Positions 9,514 to 16,981 of a DNA stretch of 64,000 bases are shown here, piece by piece. Every line of letters begins with the position of its first letter. Within the stretch, counting starts at the first letter, position 1. Position numbers and translations under genes: made by a program. A model generated the notes under the pieces. That model ran no database searches. It saw only the letters and a list, made by a program, of their open reading frames with translations, and was not told the DNA's origin. Origin of the DNA: Mycobacterium paragordonae (GTDB lineage: Bacteria; Actinomycetota; Actinomycetes; Mycobacteriales; Mycobacteriaceae); assembly GCF_003614435.1 (NCBI RefSeq), contig NZ_CP025546.1:1364001-1428000 (forward strand), given 5' to 3'.

Positions 9514-12500
9514 ATGGGTTGGTACCACGGACCGCCGAGTTGGGCCGAGATGGAACGGGTGCTCGACGGCAAGCCGCGCCATGCCGGTGAAGCGGCCCCG
9601 GTTGTGCCGGCCGGTGACGCCCCGCTGTCGCACAAGCGGGGGTCGTACACGGCAAAACCGGATGGGCGGCGGGTGCGTTCGTCGGTCGCCTACGCCGAGT
9701 TACATGCGCATTCGGCGTACAGCTTCCTCGACGGGGCCAGCACGCCGGAGGAGATGGTCGAGGAGGCCGCCCGCCTGGGTTTGCGTGCCCTCGCGCTGAC
9801 CGACCACGACGGCCTCTACGGGGCGGTGCGGTTCGCCGAAGCGGCCACCGAACTCGGCGTGCGCACGGTGTTCGGTGCCGAACTGTCGCTGTCGTCGGTG
9901 GCGCGCACCGAGCAGCCGGATCCGCCCGGTCCCCATCTGCTGGTGCTGGCGCGCGGTCCGGAAGGGTACCGGCGGCTGTCCCGGCAGCTGGCCGCCGCGC
10001 ATCTGGCCGGTGGTGAGAAGGGCAAGCTGCGCTATGACGTCGACACGTTGACCGAGGCGGCCGGCGGCCACTGGCACATACTCACCGGATGTCGCAAAGG
10101 ATCTGTGCGGCAGGCGCTTTCCGTGGGCGGCCCGGAAGCGGCGAAACGGGCGCTGGCCGATCTGGTGGACCGGTTCACCGCCGGCCGGGTCAGCATCGAA
10201 CTGACCCATCACGGTCAACCACTCGACGACGAACGCAACGCGGTGCTGGCTGAACTGGCGCCGCATTTCGGGGTCGGCGTCGTCGCCACCACCGGGGCTC
10301 ATTTCGCGGGGCCGCCGCGGCGCCGGCTGGCCATGGCGATGGGCGCCATCCGGGCCCGGCAGTCCCTGGACGCCACGGCCGGCTGGCTGGCCCCGCTGGG
10401 CGGCTCGCACCTGCGCTCGGGCGAGGAGATGGCCCGGTTGTTCGCGCATATGCCCTTTGGGGGCCCTGACGTGGTGGCCGCCGCCGCCGAGCTCGGCGAA
10501 CAGTGCGCGTTCGGCCTGGCGCTGATCGCGCCACAGCTGCCGCCGTTCGACGTCCCCGACGGGCACACCGAGGACAGCTGGCTGCGCACCTTGACCATGG
10601 CGGGCGCCGCCGACCGCTACGGTCCGGCCGATGTCGCGCTGCGGGCGTATGCCCAGATCGAGCACGAGCTGAAAGTCATTGCCCAGCTGGAGTTTCCGGG
10701 TTACTTCCTGGTGGTGCACGACATCACCCAGTTCTGCCGGCGTAACGACATTCTGTGCCAGGGCAGGGGATCGGCGGCCAACTCCGCGGTCTGTTACGCC
10801 CTGGGGGTGACGGCGGTCGACCCGGTGGCCAACGATCTGCTGTTCGAGCGGTTCCTGTCGCCCGCCCGCGATGGGCCGCCCGACATCGACATCGACATCG
10901 AGTCGGATCAGCGGGAAAAGGTGATCCAGTACGTCTACGACAAATACGGCCGCGACTATGCCGCCCAGGTCGCCAACGTCATCACCTACCGGGCCCGCAG
11001 TGCGGTGCGCGACATGGCACGAGCCCTGGGCTTCTCGCAGGGGCAGCAGGACGCGTGGAGTAAACAGATCAGTCACTGGAGTGGGCAGCCCGCCGATATC
11101 GAAGGAATCCCGGAGCAGGTTGTCGACCTGGCCGAGCAGATCCGGAACCTGCCGCGGCACATGGGCATTCACTCCGGCGGCATGGTGATCTGCGACCGTC
11201 CGATCGCCGACGTGTGCCCGGTGGAGTGGGCCCGCATGGAGAACCGCAGCGTCCTGCAGTGGGACAAAGACGACTGTGCGGCAATCGGTTTGGTGAAGTT
11301 CGACCTGCTGGGGCTGGGTATGCTCTCGGCATTGCACTACGCCCGGGATCTGGTTGCCGAGCACAAGGGCATCGAGGTGGATTTCGCCCGGCTCGACCTC
11401 TCCGAACCCGCGGTGTACGAGATGCTGTCCCGGGCCGATTCGGTGGGCGTTTTCCAGGTGGAGTCGCGCGCCCAGATGGCCACCCTGCCGAGACTGCGGC
11501 CCCGGATTTTCTACGACCTGGTGGTGGAGGTCGCGCTGATCCGCCCCGGACCCATCCAGGGCGGTTCGGTGCACCCCTACATCCGGCGGCGCAACGGCCT
11601 GGACCCGGTGGTCTACGACCATCCCTCCATGGAGCCGGCCCTGCGGAAAACGCTGGGTGTGCCGTTGTTCCAGGAACAGTTGATGCAGCTGGCGGTGGAC
11701 TGCGCCGGCTTCTCCGCCGCCGAAGCCGACCAGTTACGGCGCGCCATGGGGTCCAAGCGGTCGACCGAACGTATGCAGCGGCTACGCGGCCGGTTCTACG
11801 AGGGCATGCGATCCCTGCACGGTGCCCCCGATGACGTGATCGACCGGATCTACGAGAAGCTGCACGCGTTCGCCAATTTCGGATTCCCGGAAAGTCACGC
11901 CCTGTCCTTCGCGTCGCTGGTGTTCTATTCGTCGTGGTTCAAGTTGCACCACCCGGCGGCGTTCTGTGCCGCGCTGCTGCGTGCCCAGCCGATGGGGTTC
12001 TACTCGCCCCAGTCGTTGGTGGCCGACGCACGCCGGCACGGGGTGCTGGTGCACGGTCCGGACGTCAACGCCAGCCTGGCGCACGCGACCCTCGAGAATC
12101 GGGGAACGGAGGTCCGCCTCGGGCTGGGTGCGGTCCGTCATATCGGCGACGACCTGGCCGAGAAGCTGGCCGATGACCGAAAAGCCCACGGCCCGTTCAC
12201 CTCTCTGCTGGACCTGACGTCGCGGCTGCAACTGTCCGTACCGCAGACCGAAGCGCTGGCGACGGCCGGAGCGCTGGGCTGCTTCGGCATGTCCCGACGG
12301 GAGGGGTTGTGGGCGGCCGGGGCCGCGGCCACCCAACGGCCGGACCGGTTGCCTGGGGTGGGCTCGTCGTCACACGTCCCGGAGTTGCCGGGGATGAGTG
12401 AGCTGGAGCTGGCCGCCGCGGACGTGTGGGCCACCGGCGTCTCCCCGGACAGTTATCCGACCCAGTTCCTGCGGGCGGACCTGGACGCGATGGGGGTGGT

Positions 12501-12807
12501 GCCGGCGGCCGAGCTGGGTTCGGTACCCGACGGGGACCGGGTGCTGGTCGCCGGGGCGGTGACGCATCGGCAGCGGCCCGCGACCGCCCAGGGCGTGACG
12601 TTCGTCAACCTCGAAGACGAGACCGGGATGGTCAACGTGCTCTGCACGCCGGGGGTGTGGGCACGGCACCGCAAGCTCGCGCACACCGCGCCGGCGTTGC
12701 TGATCCGCGGCCAGGTGCAGAATGCCAGCGGTGCGATCACGGTCGTCGCCGAACGATTGGGCCGCATCAGCCTGGCCGTCGGCTCGAAATCCCGGGACTT
12801 CCGCTGA
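9514..12807 (+). CDS. dnaE2: Error-prone DNA polymerase DnaE2
   Basis: A 1,097-residue C-family polymerase. The N-terminal PHP domain starts at AYAELHAHSAYSFLDGAS. The polymerase active-site motif PDIDIDIE is at about residues 456-463, and an OB-fold sits near the C-terminus (VTFVNLEDETGMVNVLC). It performs mutagenic translesion synthesis after DNA damage together with ImuA'/ImuB, which are not encoded here. ATG 9514 is chosen: the longer frame would start at a TTG (9493) inside the SOS box. There is no ribosome-binding site and a -10-like TAAGCT ends 7 nt before the ATG, so a leaderless mRNA is plausible. It is divergent from the acyltransferase gene. Length agrees with M. tuberculosis DnaE2 (about 1,080-1,090 aa from memory). 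Confidence 0.95.
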   Translation: MGWYHGPPSWAEMERVLDGKPRHAGEAAPVVPAGDAPLSHKRGSYTAKPDGRRVRSSVAYAELHAHSAYSFLDGASTPEEMVEEAARLGLRALALTDHDGLYGAVRFAEAATELGVRTVFGAELSLSSVARTEQPDPPGPHLLVLARGPEGYRRLSRQLAAAHLAGGEKGKLRYDVDTLTEAAGGHWHILTGCRKGSVRQALSVGGPEAAKRALADLVDRFTAGRVSIELTHHGQPLDDERNAVLAELAPHFGVGVVATTGAHFAGPPRRRLAMAMGAIRARQSLDATAGWLAPLGGSHLRSGEEMARLFAHMPFGGPDVVAAAAELGEQCAFGLALIAPQLPPFDVPDGHTEDSWLRTLTMAGAADRYGPADVALRAYAQIEHELKVIAQLEFPGYFLVVHDITQFCRRNDILCQGRGSAANSAVCYALGVTAVDPVANDLLFERFLSPARDGPPDIDIDIESDQREKVIQYVYDKYGRDYAAQVANVITYRARSAVRDMARALGFSQGQQDAWSKQISHWSGQPADIEGIPEQVVDLAEQIRNLPRHMGIHSGGMVICDRPIADVCPVEWARMENRSVLQWDKDDCAAIGLVKFDLLGLGMLSALHYARDLVAEHKGIEVDFARLDLSEPAVYEMLSRADSVGVFQVESRAQMATLPRLRPRIFYDLVVEVALIRPGPIQGGSVHPYIRRRNGLDPVVYDHPSMEPALRKTLGVPLFQEQLMQLAVDCAGFSAAEADQLRRAMGSKRSTERMQRLRGRFYEGMRSLHGAPDDVIDRIYEKLHAFANFGFPESHALSFASLVFYSSWFKLHHPAAFCAALLRAQPMGFYSPQSLVADARRHGVLVHGPDVNASLAHATLENRGTEVRLGLGAVRHIGDDLAEKLADDRKAHGPFTSLLDLTSRLQLSVPQTEALATAGALGCFGMSRREGLWAAGAAATQRPDRLPGVGSSSHVPELPGMSELELAAADVWATGVSPDSYPTQFLRADLDAMGVVPAAELGSVPDGDRVLVAGAVTHRQRPATAQGVTFVNLEDETGMVNVLCTPGVWARHRKLAHTAPALLIRGQVQNASGAITVVAERLGRISLAVGSKSRDFR

Positions 12808-12834
12808 GGCCTCGCCGCCGAATGTGTTCTGGTG

Positions 12835-12862
12835 GAGGGATTTTCGTTGATTTAACGCCCTC
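12835..12862. terminator. Possible bidirectional terminator hairpin between convergent genes
   Basis: GAGGG (12835-12839) and CCCTC (12858-12862) flank an inner CGTT-GATTT-AACG hairpin. It lies just after the dnaE2 stop and before the 3' end of the convergent PPOX gene. The stem has an asymmetric bulge, so support is modest. Confidence 0.35.
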
Positions 12863-12887
12863 ATGTCACGTTCGGCGCGCCCATGGC

Positions 12888-13298
12888 TCAGGCCGTCGGC
12901 GTGGTCCACACTTTCGTCGGCGTGATCCGCAGCCGGGTGCTGTAGGAGCCCATCGAGTCGGTGAGGCCGAACTGGTCGGAGGTCTCCCGGTATTTGGCCC
13001 AGTACGGCTCATCGTCGCGGCAGTCGACCCCGGTGGCATCGACGGTCGCCGTCCCGCCCACCACGATGATGCCCCCGCCGTTGCCGTCGGAATCCAGGTT
13101 CAGGCTGACCTGGGGCCGGGCCTTGATGTGGGCGACCTTGGCGGCGCTGGGCATGGTGTAGACGATCAGGTCGGCCCCGTCAAAGTAGAACCAGATCAGC
13201 CGCGGCACCGGCTGCCCCGACTTGGCCACCGTGGTCAGCCAGCCGTACTGGTCGGATTCGAGCCTGCTGGAAACCTCTTGCGACAGTTCAATACTCAT
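12888..13298 (-). CDS. PPOX-class (pyridoxamine oxidase-like / F420-type) split-barrel protein, Rv3369-like
   Basis: A 136-residue protein from the ATG at 13298. It has the flavin-binding split-barrel pattern YGWLTTVAKSGQPVPRLIWF, then KVAHIKARPQVSLNLDSDG, and ends ITPTKVWTTPT as in the TIGR03667-type Rv3369 family of PPOX proteins. Such proteins bind FMN or F420 and carry out redox reactions on unknown small molecules in the cytosol. An in-frame upstream start at 13319 would add eight residues. The start is only 23 bp from that of the divergent nitroreductase, so the two probably share a promoter region. Specific substrate unknown. Confidence 0.85.
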   Translation of the reverse strand: MSIELSQEVSSRLESDQYGWLTTVAKSGQPVPRLIWFYFDGADLIVYTMPSAAKVAHIKARPQVSLNLDSDGNGGGIIVVGGTATVDATGVDCRDDEPYWAKYRETSDQFGLTDSMGSYSTRLRITPTKVWTTPTA

Positions 13299-13321
13299 GC
13301 GTACAACGGTAGCCTCCACAC

Positions 13322-13960
13322 ATGACCCTCAACTTGACCGTCGATGAAGTCCTGCGCACCACCCGTTCGGTCCGCAAACGCCTCGACTTCGACAGGCCGG
13401 TGCCGCGCGAGGTGCTGATGGAATGCCTCGAGTTGGCCTTGCAGGCGCCGACTGGATCCAACTCCCAAGGCTGGCAGTGGATGTTCGTCGAGGACCCGGA
13501 CACCAAGAAGGCGATCGGCGACGTCTACCTCTCCAACGCCAGCGGCTACCTCAGCTCACCGGCACCCGAATACACCGACAGCCGCGGGGAGCGGATGGCG
13601 AAGGTTCGCGACTCGGCGACCTACCTCGCCGAGCACATGCACGAGGCGCCGGTGCTGCTGATCCCGTGCATCAGCGGCCGGGAAGAGAGCTCGCCGATCG
13701 GTGGGGTGTCGTTCTGGGCGTCGCTGTTCCCGGCGGTGTGGAGCTTCTGCCTGGCGCTGCGCTCCCGTGGGCTTGGCTCCTGCTGGACGACGCTGCACCT
13801 GCTCTCCGACGGTGAACGCAAGGTGGCCGACATCCTCGGCATCCCGTACGACGAGTACAGCCAGGGCGGGCTGTTCCCCATCGCCTACACCAAGGGCACC
13901 GACTTCCGGCCGGCCAAACGGTTGCCGGCCGAGAGCCTGACGCACTGGAACAGCTGGTAA
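13322..13960 (+). CDS. Nitroreductase family protein (Rv3368c-like)
   Basis: A 212-residue FMN-dependent nitroreductase-fold protein. The FMN phosphate-binding start RSVRKRLDFDRPVP is near residues 15-30, LQAPTGSNSQGWQW is the characteristic flavin-contact segment, and SRGLGSCWTTLHL is the C-terminal cofactor region. Family members reduce nitro-aromatics or quinones with NAD(P)H. M. tuberculosis Rv3368c is a close size match (214 aa from memory). It starts 23 bp from the divergent PPOX gene. A perfect 8-bp hairpin follows at 13996-14015. Confidence 0.9.
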   Translation: MTLNLTVDEVLRTTRSVRKRLDFDRPVPREVLMECLELALQAPTGSNSQGWQWMFVEDPDTKKAIGDVYLSNASGYLSSPAPEYTDSRGERMAKVRDSATYLAEHMHEAPVLLIPCISGREESSPIGGVSFWASLFPAVWSFCLALRSRGLGSCWTTLHLLSDGERKVADILGIPYDEYSQGGLFPIAYTKGTDFRPAKRLPAESLTHWNSW

Positions 13961-13995
13961 TCAGCCCGGGCGCCCTCGCTCCGCCGTCGCGCCTT

Positions 13996-14015
13996 TGTCC
14001 CCCAATCGGGGGACA
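13996..14015 (+). terminator. Hairpin after nitroreductase gene, with a competing partner downstream
   Basis: TGTCCCCC-AATC-GGGGGACA is a perfect 8-bp stem with a 4-nt loop, 36 bp after the nitroreductase stop. No U-run follows. GTCCCCCAAT (13997-14006) can pair instead, over 10 bp, with ATTGGGGGAC at 14041-14050, giving two mutually exclusive folds. Confidence 0.5.
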
Positions 14016-14123
14016 CGGAATTCATCCTGCGCTGTCGCCTATTGGGGGACACCGCCGACGTCTTCTTTCGGGCAATCTAAGTGTCAACAGAGACCAAAGC
14101 TTCGCTCGAAAGGAAATGACCGA

Positions 14124-14201
14124 ATGATTCACGAGATCCTTTTCCAGGAGACCGAAGCCGTCTACTCCGCCCCGGCGTTCCACGCGGAGGACTGCGCCTG
14201 A
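14124..14201 (+). CDS. Small ORF, 25 codons, function unknown
   Basis: ATG at 14124 with AAAGGAAA (about 14109-14116) as ribosome-binding site at good spacing. The peptide begins MIHEILFQETEAVYS and ends FHAEDCA, acidic with a single Cys next to the C-terminal Ala. A three-codon ORF (ATG 14116 to TGA 14125) overlaps its start. It stands alone: hairpins lie on both sides (13996-14015 upstream, 14207-14224 and 14274-14305 downstream) and the next gene is on the opposite strand. I recognise no family. It could be a real small protein, a leader peptide, a peptide precursor, or the coding part of a small RNA. Confidence in translation is moderate because the evidence is only the ribosome-binding site and the transcript-like boundaries. 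Confidence 0.45.
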   Translation: MIHEILFQETEAVYSAPAFHAEDCA

Positions 14202-14206
14202 TATCC

Positions 14207-14224
14207 GCGCCGGCTTGCCGGCGC
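14207..14224 (+). terminator. Short hairpin after the 25-codon ORF
   Basis: GCGCCGGC-TT-GCCGGCGC is a perfect 8-bp inverted repeat beginning 6 nt after the small ORF's stop. The 2-nt spacing means the real loop would be a little larger. It may act with the stronger hairpin at 14274-14305. Confidence 0.4.
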
Positions 14225-14273
14225 CCCCAAGCTGTGGCACGTTTCCCCCCTGCCCCCCAACGTGCCCTGTGGA

Positions 14274-14305
14274 AAGCAGGCTCGTGCGTATGCACGAGCC
14301 TGCTT
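14274..14305. terminator. Strong terminator-type hairpin (14-bp perfect stem)
   Basis: AAGCAGGCTCGTGC, loop GTAT, then GCACGAGCCTGCTT: 14 perfect base pairs. On the + strand it is followed by CTGCATTTGG, so there is only a weak U-rich tail. It lies between the small ORF on + and the 3' end of the PE_PGRS gene on -, and could stop transcripts from both sides. Confidence 0.75.
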
Positions 14306-14370
14306 CTGCATTTGGCGTGTACATACCTCAGTTACTGCGTCAGAAGCGCACCGTCGATGCCGGGTAAACA

Positions 14371-16152
14371 TCAGCCCGGCATGCCGTCATCCCCGTTGCT
14401 GCCGTTGAAGGCGTCACCGCCGAGGCCATCCATGCCGGGAAAGCCGATTCGGGCGTTACCGTGGCCGCCGGTGGCGCCGTTGCCGGGAGTTCCGTGGGTG
14501 CCGCCGCCACCACCGGTGCCCGCGCCGCCGCCAATCCCTGTGGCGCCCAGCTGGCCGCTCAGCAATCCGCCGCGCCCACCGGTGCCGCCGTGACCGCCGT
14601 CACCCCCTGTCCCGCCATTTCCACCATGCCCGGCGTTTCCGCCGTCGCCACCGTCACCGCCGTATGAAAGGTAGTTTTGGCTGAAGGCGTTAGCGCCGGC
14701 GGTGCCGGCAACGCCAATGCCACCGGTACCACCGGCACCGCCCGTGCCTCCGATGCCGCCGTTACCGCCGCTGCCGCCGCTGCCCACCAGCCACCCGCCG
14801 GCGCCGCCCGCACCGCCCGACCCCCCGGCGCCCCCGTGCCCGCCGGTGCCGCCGGTGCCTCCGCTGCCGCCGTTACCGCCGTCACCCCCGACAGCGTTGT
14901 AGTAGACGGATGCGGCGCCGTTACCGCCCACGGTGCCGTTGAAGCCGCCGATACCGCCGGTACCGCCGATGTCGCCGGTGCCGCCGATCGCACCGTTACC
15001 GCCCGCACCGCCAATGCCGCCGTCGCCGATTAGCAAGCCGCCGCGACCCCCGGCACCGCCGGCTCCGCCGGCGCCCCCGGACTGGCCGTTGGTGCCGGCG
15101 CCGCCGTCGCCCCCGTTACCGCCGTTACCTGCGATAGCCCAGAGATTGGTCGCGGCGGTGCCGCCAGCACCTCCGGCGCCGCCGGTTGCGCCGCCATAAC
15201 CACCGGTGGCGCCATTGCCGCCACCGCCTCCCTGGGCGAAATTACTTGTTGTGGCGTTGATATAGGCGTTGCCGCCGGCACCGCCGTCGCCGCCGTTGAC
15301 GCCGACGCTCCCGGGCGTACCGTCGACGCCCTTCGTGCCGGAGACATTGCCGCTGGCGGGGTCGACGTTATTGCTGATGCCGTCGGCGCCGTTGAGGGCA
15401 GGGTTTGTGACGGGGGTGGGGTTGACGCCGTTGCTGCCGGTCAGGCCGTTGCCGCCGTGGCCGCCGGCACCCCCGGAACCCCATAGTCCGGCGATGCCCC
15501 CGGCGCCTCCGCTACCCCCCGCGCCGCCGGCGACGACAGCGTTTCCACCGGCGCCGCCGCTACCGCCGCTGCCGTATAACCAGCCGCCGGCCCCGCCGGT
15601 CCCGCCGTCCGCACCTGCACCGCCGTTTCCGCCCATGCCGCCGTTACCGATTAACCCCGCCGCACCGCCGTTACCGCCCGCAATTCCGGCGGCGGCACTG
15701 TTGTTATAACCGGCACCACCGTTGCCGTATAGCAAACCGCCGGCTTGCCCGTTGGGATTGATTGCGGTGCCGGCTGCACCGTCCCCGATCAACGGCCGCC
15801 CGAGCAGCGTCTGGGTGGGCGCATTGACCAGGTTCAGTGCGTTCTGCGCCAGCGCCTGCAACGGGGAGGCGTTGGCCGCCTCGACGGTGGGATAAGCGCC
15901 CGCGCTGGTGCTCAGCGTCTGCGCAAACTGATCGTGAAACGTTGTCATTTGCCCGGCGATCTGCTGATAGGACTGGGCATAACCGGAAAACAACGACGCC
16001 ACGGCCGCCGACACCTCGTCGCCGCCGGCGGCCAGCAAATTCGTCGTCGCAGCGGCTGCGGACGAATTCGCGGTACGCAGTGCCCAGCCGAACTCAGCCA
16101 CGTTCGCCGCTGCCGCCCCCACCCCCTCGGGGAGCACCATCACGTATGACAT
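14371..16152 (-). CDS. PE_PGRS family protein (PE_PGRS51 position)
   Basis: A 593-residue protein from the ATG at 16152, preceded by GGGAGGAAGACG on the minus strand. The PE domain (MSYVMVLPEGVGAAAANV) covers about residues 1-95. The linker [19 protein letters not shown] follows, then about 460 residues of Gly-Ala-rich PGRS repeats ending GMPG. Cell-surface localisation by ESX secretion is expected for the family. Position next to trmL matches Rv3367-Rv3366 in M. tuberculosis. The frame is open for another 32 codons upstream, but that stretch is unrelated to PE N-termini and was left out. Confidence 0.92.
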   Translation of the reverse strand: MSYVMVLPEGVGAAAANVAEFGWALRTANSSAAAATTNLLAAGGDEVSAAVASLFSGYAQSYQQIAGQMTTFHDQFAQTLSTSAGAYPTVEAANASPLQALAQNALNLVNAPTQTLLGRPLIGDGAAGTAINPNGQAGGLLYGNGGAGYNNSAAAGIAGGNGGAAGLIGNGGMGGNGGAGADGGTGGAGGWLYGSGGSGGAGGNAVVAGGAGGSGGAGGIAGLWGSGGAGGHGGNGLTGSNGVNPTPVTNPALNGADGISNNVDPASGNVSGTKGVDGTPGSVGVNGGDGGAGGNAYINATTSNFAQGGGGGNGATGGYGGATGGAGGAGGTAATNLWAIAGNGGNGGDGGAGTNGQSGGAGGAGGAGGRGGLLIGDGGIGGAGGNGAIGGTGDIGGTGGIGGFNGTVGGNGAASVYYNAVGGDGGNGGSGGTGGTGGHGGAGGSGGAGGAGGWLVGSGGSGGNGGIGGTGGAGGTGGIGVAGTAGANAFSQNYLSYGGDGGDGGNAGHGGNGGTGGDGGHGGTGGRGGLLSGQLGATGIGGGAGTGGGGGTHGTPGNGATGGHGNARIGFPGMDGLGGDAFNGSNGDDGMPG

Positions 16153-16361
16153 CGTCTTCCTCCCGGGTCTGCAAAGCGAAACGGTTACATTCGTAGCGCA
16201 TGGCGAATGCAGCTGTTCGGTTTTCCATTCAGCCCCCAGCTGTTTCACAGGTGAACGGTGTCGCCGGAGGCCGACTAGCTACTGGTCTTTGCTGTCTGGC
16301 GCTACGGAGCCGCGAGCGGGGCGCTCCGCGACTTTCGACACCGGTCAGCGTTTAGCTCCGG

Positions 16362-16826
16362 CTAGACCGCGCCGTCGTATCCCTGCTGGCGCCAAGCCTC
16401 GTAGACGGCGACGGCCGCGGCGTTCGACAGATTCAGTGAGCGGCGACCGGCCAGCATCGGGATCCGCACCTGCGCGGTGATGTGCGGGTCGGCCAGCGTG
16501 CTCGCGTCCAGCCCGGTGGGCTCGGGTCCGAACATCAGCACGTCACCCGGTGCGTAGGCGATGTCGGCGAAGCGCGAAGTGGCCTGCGCGGTGAACGCGA
16601 ACACCCGGGCCGGCGCCAGCGCCTGCCACGCCCGCTGCAGAGATTCGTGCACGGTGACCGACGCCAGGTCGTGATAGTCCAGTCCGGCCCGTCGGAGTTT
16701 GGGTTCGGACAGATCGAAGCCCAGGGGTTCCACCAGGTGCAGCTCGCAGCCGGTCGCCGCGGCGGTGCGGATGGCGTTGCCGGTGTTCGGCGCTATGCGC
16801 GGGGAATAGAAGAGCAGCCGGAACAT
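16362..16826 (-). CDS. trmL: tRNA (cytidine/uridine-34)-2'-O-methyltransferase, SPOUT family
   Basis: A 154-residue SpoU/TrmL-type enzyme from the ATG at 16826, exactly the size of M. tuberculosis Rv3366 from memory. Motif 1 is at the N-terminus (RIAPNTGNAIRTAAATG), the knotted SAM-binding site near the middle is LMFGPEPTGL, and the C-terminal motif is IPMLAGRRSLNLSNAAAVAV. It methylates the wobble ribose of tRNA-Leu isoacceptors in E. coli TrmL. The mycobacterial target is inferred. The 29 extra in-frame codons upstream lack family similarity. It is divergent from the alpha/beta hydrolase gene at 16982. Confidence 0.9.
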   Translation of the reverse strand: MFRLLFYSPRIAPNTGNAIRTAAATGCELHLVEPLGFDLSEPKLRRAGLDYHDLASVTVHESLQRAWQALAPARVFAFTAQATSRFADIAYAPGDVLMFGPEPTGLDASTLADPHITAQVRIPMLAGRRSLNLSNAAAVAVYEAWRQQGYDGAV

Positions 16827-16981
16827 GCGTCGATCATGGCAAAACGCCTGTCGCCCGCGAAGTCGACTGCGCGGCTTGCGAAATCCTTGCGCCTTTCTTG
16901 GCGTCGGCGCCAAGCCGTCTTCAAGAACTCGCCAAGGGCTCTGCAGAAATCTTGGGTCAGACCCACCGGGGAGGAGCCGAG

